A stretch of DNA of 64,000 nucleotides from Streptacidiphilus sp. P02-A3a. Lineage in GTDB: Bacteria; Actinomycetota; Actinomycetes; Streptomycetales; Streptomycetaceae. Where the stretch lies: assembly GCF_014084105.1 (NCBI RefSeq), contig NZ_CP048289.1:4597922-4661921 (forward strand). The letters are read 5' to 3'. This document shows, piece after piece, positions 57,642 to 64,000 of the stretch. Position numbers and translations under genes: made by a program. Under the pieces are notes generated by a model. That model searched no databases. It was not told the DNA's origin and saw only the letters and a list, made by a program, of their open reading frames with translations. Positions within the stretch are counted from its first letter, which is position 1. Each line of letters opens with the position of its first letter.

Positions 57642-59072
57642 TAGTACTTCGTTAAGTTTGGTTTGGTGGGCGGGCGTTGTGCGTGGTTGTGCTTGCGGGT
57701 AGGGGGCGTTGGCAGGTGGTGCAGGTGCCGGTCCAGCAGTTCAGCAGGTCCTGTATCTGGTCGAGGACCTGGTAGAGGGTCAGGCCGGCGCTTGGGCTTT
57801 TGGGTCGAGTCTGCGCAGGGTGAGGAAGGCGTGGGCGGCGGTGACCAGGGCGAGGTGGTGGTGGAAGCCGCGCCAGGTTCGGCCTTCGAAGTGGTCCAGG
57901 CCCAGGCCGTGCTTCATCTCGCGGTAGTCGTGCTCGATGCGCCAGCGCATCTTGGCCAGGCGGGCCAGGTGTCGCAGCGCGGTGTCGGCGGGCAGGCTGG
58001 TCAGCCAGTACTCGGTGGGGGCCTTCTCCCCGGTGGGCCACTCGCACAGCAGGGTGGTGGCGGGCAGTACGCCGTCCCAGGCCGCGGCGCCGCCGGCGGC
58101 GGCCATGGCGTGGCGGCGGGCGGCGACCCCGGCGGGGCGCACGGTCAGCGTCCGAAAGCGTGAGTGCATCGGGCCTTTGGAGCCGTGGCGCCAGGTGGAG
58201 CGGCGGAACGCGGCCCGCCCGCCGTCGGCCGCCAGTGCACTCAGCGCGGCGGCCCTGGCGCGGTAGCGGGTGGCGGGGACGCGGCCGGTGCCGGACCAGG
58301 GCGGGGCGGTGGGAACGGCGTGCTGCGGGTGTGCGGACTCGTCCGCGCGCACGGCGACGACGAAGTCCAGGCCCCGGTCGGCCAGGCCCTGGCGGAACGC
58401 GGTGTTCTGTCCGTAGCCGGCATCGGCGACAATGACCTTCGGCTCCAGGCCCCAGCCGACAGCCTCGTCGATCAGGTCCAGGGCCAGCCGCCACTTCTCA
58501 CGGTGTCCCGCCTCCTCGGGGACACCGGCGCGAGTGCGCCGGTCGGCGTCGTCCTGCCACCCCTCGGGCAGGAACAGCCGCCAGGAGACCGGCACGGACG
58601 CGGTGTCGGAGGCGGCGTGCAGGCTGACGGCGACCTGGCAGTTGGACTGCTTGCCCAGCGCCCCGCACCACTGCCGCGCCACACCGACCGACATCCGCCC
58701 GTCCTTGGGGAACGAGACGTCGTCGATCACCCACACCACCGGGTCCACCGCCGGCACCGTCTTGAGCGCCACCGCCCGCAGCACCGCCGCGTGGTCCCAC
58801 GGCGACTGGTTCACGAACTGCTGCAGCGCCTGCATGTCCCCGTCCGGCAACCGCGCCGCCATCGGCTGGACCGACTTGCGACGGCCGTCCAGCATCAGCC
58901 CGCGCAGGTAGCAGTCACCCCACCCACGCACGTCACGACGCCGCACCGACGCAAATACCTCACCGACGAACTCGGCCAGCTCACCACGGAGTTGCTCGAT
59001 CTCCCCCAAATCCACGTCGGCCATGATGCCCGATCAACAGCACCCACATCAACCAAACTTAACGAAGTACTA
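57642..59072 (-). mobile_element. IS701-family insertion sequence, copy 2 (inverted)
   Basis: A 1431-bp inverted copy of 54148-55578, with the same 22-bp terminal repeats and CTAG on both sides (57638-57641 and 59073-59076). The left CTAG is formed by the last base of the IS630-like element, its TA duplication and one host base. Confidence 0.9.
57780..59024 (-). CDS. IS701 transposase, copy 2
   Basis: The translation is the same 414-residue protein as the copy at 54196, with the same catalytic regions and the same C CCA AAA heptamer (complement at 57798-57804). The -1 frame would extend to 57652. Identity of two copies implies recent transposition. Confidence 0.9.
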   Translation of the reverse strand: MADVDLGEIEQLRGELAEFVGEVFASVRRRDVRGWGDCYLRGLMLDGRRKSVQPMAARLPDGDMQALQQFVNQSPWDHAAVLRAVALKTVPAVDPVVWVIDDVSFPKDGRMSVGVARQWCGALGKQSNCQVAVSLHAASDTASVPVSWRLFLPEGWQDDADRRTRAGVPEEAGHREKWRLALDLIDEAVGWGLEPKVIVADAGYGQNTAFRQGLADRGLDFVVAVRADESAHPQHAVPTAPPWSGTGRVPATRYRARAAALSALAADGGRAAFRRSTWRHGSKGPMHSRFRTLTVRPAGVAARRHAMAAAGGAAAWDGVLPATTLLCEWPTGEKAPTEYWLTSLPADTALRHLARLAKMRWRIEHDYREMKHGLGLDHFEGRTWRGFHHHLALVTAAHAFLTLRRLDPKAQAPA

Positions 59073-59095
59073 CTAGACGAGTAGATCCGAAGTGA

Positions 59096-59987
59096 TTAGT
59101 GGTCGTAGGCGATCAGCGAGCGGGTGACCGGTGCGCCGATGAGGTTGTTGTGCCAGATGCCGGCGGCCATTGCGAGGACCCGCTGGGTCACCCGGACGGC
59201 AACGCCCTCGAAGGTCCGTCCGCCGTGGCGTTCCAGGTCAAGCTGCCCTTTGAGGGTGTCGTTGACCGACTCGATCAGCTGGCGGACCTTCTTGAGCATC
59301 GCTCGCCGTATCGCTTCTTCTCGCGCTTGAGCGACGGTCGCAGGAGCTCGATGCCCTGCTCGGCGAGGTCCTTCTCGAACGGCTTGGACGCGAAGCCCTT
59401 GTCCGTGACGAGCAGGATGCCCTCGCGCTCGGCGACCAGGTCGGCGTCGACTTCGAGCATCGCGGACAGGACCTCGCGTTCGCCGATCTTCGGGTTGGCC
59501 AGCGCCCACATGATCGGCATGCCGTCGGGGTGCACACCAGGTACAGGCGCAGGCCCCAGAAGAAGCGGGAGTGGGAGGCGCAGTAGCCGTAGCAGGCCCA
59601 TCCGGCCATGTTCGATCGCTGGACGGTCGGGCGGGACATGCCGCAGGGCACCGGGGTCGAGTCGGCGATCCAGACCGTGTCGGTCCAGAAGTCGCTGTCC
59701 ATGGCGAGTTCGCGGATCACGCGCTTGAGCAGTGGCAGTGCGGACTTCAACCGCTTGCTGTAGCCCAGCCGTTGGGGCAGCTAGGGGAACATGTCGGACA
59801 GGTTCTTGCGGGCATAGCGCAGCCAGCGGGCCTCGGAGTGGTAGCCGAGCAGGGCCTGGGCGACCGCGAGACAGACAAGTTCGGAGTCGCTGAGCAGGGG
59901 CGGTCGTCCCATCCATCGGGTTCCTCCGATCTCGTCGTCGATCTTCACGTAAAGTGCGGTCAAGAGGGTGTTCAGGTCGGTTGTCAC
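59096..59987 (-). pseudogene. IS982-family transposase, broken
   Basis: From ATG 59987: MTTDLNTLLTALYVKIDDEI, RPPLLSDSELVCLAVAQALL and ARKNLSDMFP, then an in-frame TAG at 59781-59783. The frame resumes LPQRLGYSKRL, then VWIADSTPVPCGMSRPTVQR (first Asp), WGLRLYLVCTPDG, LLVTDKGFASKPFEKDLAEQ (second Asp) and the C-terminal IESVNDTLKGQLDLERHGGR with the catalytic Glu. Additional breaks lie near 59530 and 59310. The element is inactive unless the defects are sequence errors; the amber codon is less easily explained that way. Confidence 0.8.
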
Positions 59988-60199
59988 AAACTGATCTTGG
60001 ACGCCCTCTACCCTTTGCCGGGCCGGAACTTGTGGATGAGCGCCCGAGTTGGCGTGTCCGCGCGAGGTACTTGGCGGCCAGTGCCACTCGACGATGGGAG
60101 CCGTGCCGCATAGGGTCGTGGGCGCGGCATCGCGTGTCGGTCACCGGCTGGGTGAGGCATGGAGGTGTCCGCGAGGTGCCTTACGGAGGCATTCCGCAC

Positions 60200-60607
60200 A
60201 TGTCAGTCGAGTTGAACCACACCATCGTTCACGCCCGGAACAACCGGGAATCCGCCGAGTTCCTGGCGAGGATCCTGGGCCTTGAGGTCGGGATCGAGTG
60301 GGGCCCGTTCGTTCCGGTCGCCACCGGCAACGGCGTCACCCTGGACTTCGTCAGCATCCCGGTCGAGTCGATCACCATGCAGCACTACGCCTTCCTCATC
60401 TCCGAGGATGAGTTCGACGCGGCGTTCGAGCGGATCCAGCAGGCCGCGATCACGTACTACGCCGACCCGCACATGAAGCAGCCGGGCGAGATCAACCACC
60501 ACCACGGTGGGCGCGGGGTGTACTTTTTCGATCCGGCTGGCCACGGCATGGAGATCATCACTCGTCCCTACGACAGCCATGAGGCGACACCCCGGCCGCT
60601 GAGGTAA
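60200..60607 (+). CDS. VOC-family (glyoxalase-like) protein
   Basis: ATG 60200 follows GGAGG. The 135-residue protein has paired beta-alpha-beta-beta-beta units: MSVELNHTIVHARNNRESAE then FLARILGLEVG, and later HHHGGRGVYFFDPAGHGMEI with the C-terminal Glu metal ligand. The His at residue 7, His in MQHYAF and Glu in MEI fit the metal-binding pattern of vicinal-oxygen-chelate enzymes (lyases, dioxygenases, resistance proteins). Substrate unknown. It sits alone between the IS982 remnant and a terminator. Confidence 0.8.
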   Translation: MSVELNHTIVHARNNRESAEFLARILGLEVGIEWGPFVPVATGNGVTLDFVSIPVESITMQHYAFLISEDEFDAAFERIQQAAITYYADPHMKQPGEINHHHGGRGVYFFDPAGHGMEIITRPYDSHEATPRPLR

Positions 60608-60634
60608 ACGTCCAGCACACCGCCACAGGGAAGA

Positions 60635-60669
60635 GTGGCCGTGCGGGGCTGAGCGCACCGCACGGCCAC
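60635..60669 (+). terminator. Hairpin after VOC gene
   Basis: GTGGCCGTGCGG (60635-60646) pairs perfectly with CCGCACGGCCAC (60658-60669), 28 bp after the stop. Confidence 0.75.
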
Positions 60670-60762
60670 CCCCAAAGGCGCTGGCCACCTTGGGCTCGCG
60701 GCTCGCTGAAGAGTTCATCCGCCAGCCCAAACGCTCCGTCACAGGACTTCGGAACCACTCGT

Positions 60763-61653
60763 CTAGACGATCGGGGGGCGTCCGGCGCGGGTCAGCCGCC
60801 AGACGGTGTTCCAGGCCATCGGGCGGCGCTCGCCGTGGCCGCCTCGCAGGCCTTCACCGAGTCCGGCGAACCAGGTGGCCAGGCTGGTGCGCGAGCGCAG
60901 CCGGGCGACGGTGATGACGATCCACGAGGTGATGTAGATCGGGACGAGCGGCGCGGGCAGGCGCCGGTAGGCGACCCAGACCCGGTTGCGGGCGACCAGG
61001 CGCAGGTAGAGGGCGTGGCGGGCAGGGTTGCTGGCGGGGTGGTGGACGATGATCTCCGGGCTGTAGAAACCTGTCCGCCCCTGGTCCCAGAGCCTCATCG
61101 CGAGGTCGAATCCTTCGTGGTAGAGGAAGAAGTGGCCCGGCCAGCGCCCGGCGTGCTCGAAGTCCGTCCGGCGGATCAGGACGACGCCCTCGGCCATCGC
61201 GGTGACGGTGCCGGGCCGGGTGGGGTCTGCGGCTCGTAGCCGGGGTACCCAGCGGCGGACGGTGACGCCGGTGTCGGGGTCGGCGATGCGCGGCTGGATG
61301 TAGGCCGCCTCGGGGTGGCGGCGGGCCTGGTCGACGAGCCGGGCCAGAATGTCGCGTTCGGGCAGGTCGGCGTCGTTGTCGTAGAAGAAGAGGAACTCGC
61401 CGGCGTCGGGGCCGGCCAGGGCGTCGGCTCCGACGTTGCGGCCCTCGGGGATCCCGAGGTTCTCCGGCAGGGTGACGACGGTGACGCCGTCGGGGACGTA
61501 GTCGGGTTCGCAGCCGTTGCCGACGATGACCACGCGCAGGTCAACGCCTGCCTGTTCGAGCAGCGAGGTCATTGCCCTGGGGAACTCGGCGGGGCGGTCG
61601 TTCATCGTCAGGACCACCGCGTCGACGGTGGGCCTGCTGGGGTCGCTGCTCAT
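60763..61653 (-). CDS. Family 2 glycosyltransferase
   Basis: From ATG 61653 (GGAG 5-8 bases before), the 296-residue protein has the GT-A fold: VDAVVLTMNDRPAEFPRAMT, ENLGIPEGRNVGADALAG, and the metal-binding acidic motif FLFFYDNDADLPERD. HEGFDLAMRLWDQGRTGFYS holds the catalytic-region acidic residues. A hydrophobic segment near residues 235-255 (LVPIYITSWIVITVARL) may anchor it to the membrane. Its start overlaps the stop of the damaged thymidylate-kinase-like gene (ATGA), so these were an operon. Sugar and acceptor unknown. Confidence 0.8.
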   Translation of the reverse strand: MSSDPSRPTVDAVVLTMNDRPAEFPRAMTSLLEQAGVDLRVVIVGNGCEPDYVPDGVTVVTLPENLGIPEGRNVGADALAGPDAGEFLFFYDNDADLPERDILARLVDQARRHPEAAYIQPRIADPDTGVTVRRWVPRLRAADPTRPGTVTAMAEGVVLIRRTDFEHAGRWPGHFFLYHEGFDLAMRLWDQGRTGFYSPEIIVHHPASNPARHALYLRLVARNRVWVAYRRLPAPLVPIYITSWIVITVARLRSRTSLATWFAGLGEGLRGGHGERRPMAWNTVWRLTRAGRPPIV

Positions 61654-61807
61654 GTGGGCTCCGGGGCGGGAACGGTTGACCGGGTGCGGTGCTCGATCAA
61701 GTCGCACAGGTCGGCGGCAAGCTGGGCGGGGGTGCGACGGTGATGCCGCTCTTCCCGCAGCCGTCCGCGCCTTCGAGGACGACGAACAGCCCTGGCAGCT
61801 CAGCCAC
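61650..61807 (-). pseudogene. Thymidylate-kinase-like P-loop protein, internally deleted
   Basis: GTG 61807, behind GGAGGAACG, gives VAELPGLFVVLEGADGCGKS, the P-loop start of thymidylate kinases. After about 22 residues the frame is lost, and the other frame continues QLAADLCDLIEHRTRSTVPA, the expected C-terminus, stopping at 61650 within the glycosyltransferase start. Some 150 residues between are missing, so this is a deleted remnant. Its start overlaps the phosphorylase stop by 8 bases, showing an ancestral three-gene operon. Confidence 0.65.
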
Positions 61808-62400
61808 GCCGTTCCTCCGGGCTCTGGTGCTCGCGACCGGTGCCCACCCTAGTGGCCGCGGTGCCCGGACCGGCGCTGGCGCAGGCGACGAGGGCGTCCA
61901 GTGCCGCGGCGAGCAGGAGGTCGAGGGAGCCGGAGGTTGACGGGTGGTCGGTGCGCGGTGCGCGCGTGACCAGGGAGTCGGCGACGGCGAAGGCAGCGGC
62001 CACGGGCAGCCGCCGGTACCGGCCGACGGCGAACAGAGCGGCCGCCTCCATGTCGGCGGTCAGGACGCCGTGTCGGGCGTACAGGCGGACCTCGGTCGCG
62101 CTCTCGCGGTAGAGAGCGTCGGTGGTCCACGTCCCTCCGAGGCGCGGGCGGGACCCGCGGTCGGCGACAGCGCGCGCGAGCGCGGCGGTGAGGTGGCGGT
62201 CCGGGTGGGCGTGGTCGCCCGGCGGCAGGTAGTGGGCGGAGGTGCCCTCGCCGCGCAGCGCCCGGTCGCACACCACCAGGTCGCCGGCTGCCAGGTCCGT
62301 GCGCAGGGCGGGGACATCCAGTGCACCGGCGAGCAGCCCGGGGGGAAGCGACTCGCCCTCTGCCCTCGGGCGTGGGGATGGGGCGAGACCACTTAACCGC
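61800..62400 (-). pseudogene. Nucleoside-phosphorylase-like protein, N-terminus missing
   Basis: The C-terminal part of the PNP/UDP phosphorylase fold is clear: GDLVVCDRALRGEGTSAHYL, GTWTTDALYRESATEVRLYA and VLTADMEAAALFAVGRYRRL, which is the diagnostic MEAAALF nucleoside-binding motif. Upstream of about 62350 the open frame (to 62579) has no resemblance to the family's first 60-70 residues, so the 5' end appears replaced or deleted, near an ISAzo13-like scrap. Probably non-functional. It leads the operon with the deleted kinase and the GT2 gene. Confidence 0.65.
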
Positions 62401-62578
62401 TTTGGAGCCGCCCGGCGGTACGCCCGCGCGTCGCAGACCTGTTCAGCCTGTTCATGATCAGACAGCAGGGGGCGGTGGACAGGTTGCCCCTGCCCCCGCC
62501 GCGGCCCGCGCCAAGTAGGGTCGGGGACTGGAAACGGAGCATCAGCCACCGCGTCAGTCCACGACCCTGGAGTCGTCA

Positions 62579-62672
62579 CGGGCGAAGTTCGAGGCGGTGA
62601 CGCCGCATTTGAACGAGCGGCAGCGCCGGATCCTGTACGTGGTACGCGACAGTCACAGACCGCGTAGATAAA
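62579..62672 (+). pseudogene. ISAzo13-like transposase scrap
   Basis: The frame reads RAKFEAVTPHLNERQRRILY and ends at a stop near 62672. This matches the N-terminus of ISAzo13-type transposases (KFEAxxPHLxERQRRL) and nothing follows it. It lies at the break in the phosphorylase gene. Confidence 0.55.
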
Positions 62673-62879
62673 TCAACCCACGGATTCATCTGCCCGCAGC
62701 CGGGCGCGGACCGTCTCGTCGAATGTCGCAGTCATGTCGGATGTCGCAGTCATCCTGGGAGGCTACCCACCCCAGGGGCGCGCCGCTCCGAGCGAAGCCG
62801 GCTGCGGCCGCCGGGGAACCTGTCAGTGGGTCGTCGTACGGTGGCCGGAAGCAGTGAGCCACTCAAGCCGGGAGCGAGC

Positions 62880-63449
62880 ATGACGACCTTGTCCGCACGA
62901 CCGAACACCGCGCTGCTTGTCATCGACGTCCAGAACGGAGTCGTGGGCGGTGCGCACAACCGCGAGGCCGTCGTGGCGAACATCGCCACCCTGGCCGCCA
63001 AGGCCCGGGCGCGGGACGTGCCCGTCATCTGGGTGCAGCACTCGAGCGAGGACCTGCCGATCGACAGCGACCAGTGGCAGTACGTGCCGGAGTTGGTCCG
63101 CGAGGGGACAGAGCCCCTGGTGCACAAGCGCTACCCCGACTCCTTCGAGGAGACCGACCTCGAAGCGGTACTGGCCCAGCACGGCATCGGCCGCCTGTTC
63201 GTCACCGGCGCCCAGACCGACCAGTGCGTCCGGGCCACCCTGCACGGCGCCCTCGTCCGCGGATACGACGCGACCCTGGTCGCTGACGCGCACACGACCG
63301 AGGACCTGACCGCCTACGGCGCGCCCGCACCGGAGCAGGTCATCGCGCACACGAACCTGTACTGGAAGTACCACACCGCCCCGGGCCGCACCGCCGGCGC
63401 GGTGGACACGGCAGCGGTGGACTTCACGCCCGCGGAACGCCGCCGCTGA
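62880..63449 (+). CDS. Isochorismatase-family cysteine hydrolase
   Basis: ATG 62880, after GGGAGCGAGC; 189 residues. The triad is seen as LLVIDVQNGVVG (Asp), EPLVHKRYPDSF (Lys) and VTGAQTDQCVRATLHGALVR (Cys), with the usual cis-peptide before the Cys. Such enzymes hydrolyse amides or vinyl ethers, e.g. nicotinamidase or isochorismatase. Single gene, intact, diverging from the phosphorylase remnant and convergent with the SDR gene at the window end. Confidence 0.85.
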   Translation: MTTLSARPNTALLVIDVQNGVVGGAHNREAVVANIATLAAKARARDVPVIWVQHSSEDLPIDSDQWQYVPELVREGTEPLVHKRYPDSFEETDLEAVLAQHGIGRLFVTGAQTDQCVRATLHGALVRGYDATLVADAHTTEDLTAYGAPAPEQVIAHTNLYWKYHTAPGRTAGAVDTAAVDFTPAERRR

Positions 63450-63489
63450 CCACCCCTGCCCGCGGCCGGTCCGGCAGTCGGCCGCTGTC

Positions 63490-64000
63490 TCAGGCTCCGA
63501 TGTTCTCCAGGTCGTCGAGCAGGCTCGGGTGCGTCGGCTCCCAGCCGAGGGCGGCGCGGGTGTGAGCGCTGGACGCGGGCTGGTCGGTCGCGAAGACCGG
63601 GCCGAGGGGACCGAAAACGTCCTGCGGCACCGACCTGACCGGCAGGCCGGTCCGCCGCCCGATGACAGCGGCGATGTCGCGTACCGCGTCACCTTCGTCG
63701 GCCACGGCGTGCCACGAGCTCCCGGCCGGAGCCCTCTCCAGCGCGAGCCGGAACAGGACCGCGGCGTCGAGCGCGTGGACGGCCGGCCAGCGCTGCGCGC
63801 CGTCCGCGGGGTAGCCGACGACGCCGGTGCGGCGGGCGATGTCGGTGAGCAGCCCGGCGAAACCGCCCAACCCCTGGTTGTGGACCGTGCGCGGCAGCCG
63901 CACCGCCGAGCTGCGCACGCCGCGCGAGGCGAGTTCGAGCGCGCGGGTCACCGACTGGCTGCGCCCGCCGACGGGCCCACCGGTGGGCAGCGGGTCGGCC
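63490..64000 (-). CDS. Extended SDR/NAD-dependent epimerase, partial at window edge
   Basis: Only the C-terminal part is inside the window: VRSSAVRLPRTVHNQGLGGF, AQRWPAVHALDAAVLFRLAL, GSSWHAVADEGDAVRDIAAV and ALGWEPTHPSLLDDLENI. These are the substrate-binding and C-terminal blocks of NAD-dependent epimerase/dehydratase-like proteins. The NAD-binding start lies beyond 64000. No function beyond the family can be given. Confidence 0.75.
   Translation of the reverse strand, partial: ADPLPTGGPVGGRSQSVTRALELASRGVRSSAVRLPRTVHNQGLGGFAGLLTDIARRTGVVGYPADGAQRWPAVHALDAAVLFRLALERAPAGSSWHAVADEGDAVRDIAAVIGRRTGLPVRSVPQDVFGPLGPVFATDQPASSAHTRAALGWEPTHPSLLDDLENIGA

Noticed and set aside
54144-59076. Classical IS701 composite transposon
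   Set aside because: Each IS701 copy has its own CTAG pair and both sit exactly at IS630-like ends, which is better explained by two separate insertions at sites created by the IS630-like element. Joint mobility remains possible.

Overview
The window is high-GC actinobacterial DNA, most likely from a Streptomyces-like member of the Streptomycetaceae. The signs are very high third-position GC, GTG and TTG starts with GGAGG-type ribosome sites, SigE-family sigma, CGNR and LysR regulators, and IS701/IS630/IS982 elements typical of that group. No rRNA, tRNA or CRISPR array was seen. Many genes are broken by single-base indels, concentrated at about 1-8 kb, 21.8-31.4 kb and 44.7-49.5 kb, while neighbouring stretches are clean. 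This looks more like uncorrected sequence error than mass decay, so those genes are annotated as frameshifted CDS.

Layout. 0-4 kb holds a membrane protein cut by the window edge, a VWA gene remnant, a HEAT-repeat protein, and an MFS exporter divergent from a CGNR zinc-finger regulator. About 4.0-33.7 kb is a nonribosomal peptide biosynthetic cluster. It contains a VioC/AsnO-type amino-acid beta-hydroxylase, a histidine kinase and response regulator, a tryptophan-type flavin-dependent halogenase with its flavin reductase, an MbtH protein behind an ArsR-type regulator, a methyltransferase, a divergent tryptophan 2,3-dioxygenase-like heme enzyme, a MacB-type ABC exporter, and two NRPS genes. The NRPS order read from the sequence is (truncated C)-A-PCP-C-A-PCP // C-A-PCP-E-C-A-PCP-TE. 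The last adenylation domain carries a glycine-type code. The final domain is not an ordinary thioesterase but a serine beta-lactamase/PBP-like fold fused in cis, i.e. a SurE-like peptide cyclase. The expected product is a short peptide of four module-encoded residues with a D-residue third and Gly last, probably containing a halogenated and oxidised Trp-derived unit. Three related copies of an approximately 40-bp element lie upstream of the hydroxylase, the halogenase and the first NRPS gene and may co-regulate them.

33.7-39.3 kb holds a GT39-type membrane glycosyltransferase, a YbaK-type deacylase, and a group of small secreted paralogues, one of which carries about a dozen QYAAPQQAP-like repeats. 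39.4-53.7 kb is mostly ordinary accessory and metabolic genes: an alpha/beta hydrolase with a Cys nucleophile, LysR/NmrA and two AraC-type systems, darcynin, GAPDH, a secreted SGNH hydrolase, a large secreted GH3 glycosidase with a ricin-type lectin tail, a SigE-family sigma with its membrane partner, and a Nei/Fpg DNA glycosylase.

53.7-62.7 kb is a transposon graveyard. Two identical inverted IS701-family elements sit exactly on the two ends of an IS630-like element that carries passenger genes; an IS982 pseudogene and IS5- and ISAzo13-like scraps lie nearby. Both IS701 copies have a perfect C CCA AAA slippery heptamer that would extend the transposase into a conserved-looking CxxC tail. The right end carries a VOC protein, a GT2 glycosyltransferase behind two damaged nucleotide-metabolism genes, an isochorismatase-family hydrolase and a partial SDR epimerase.
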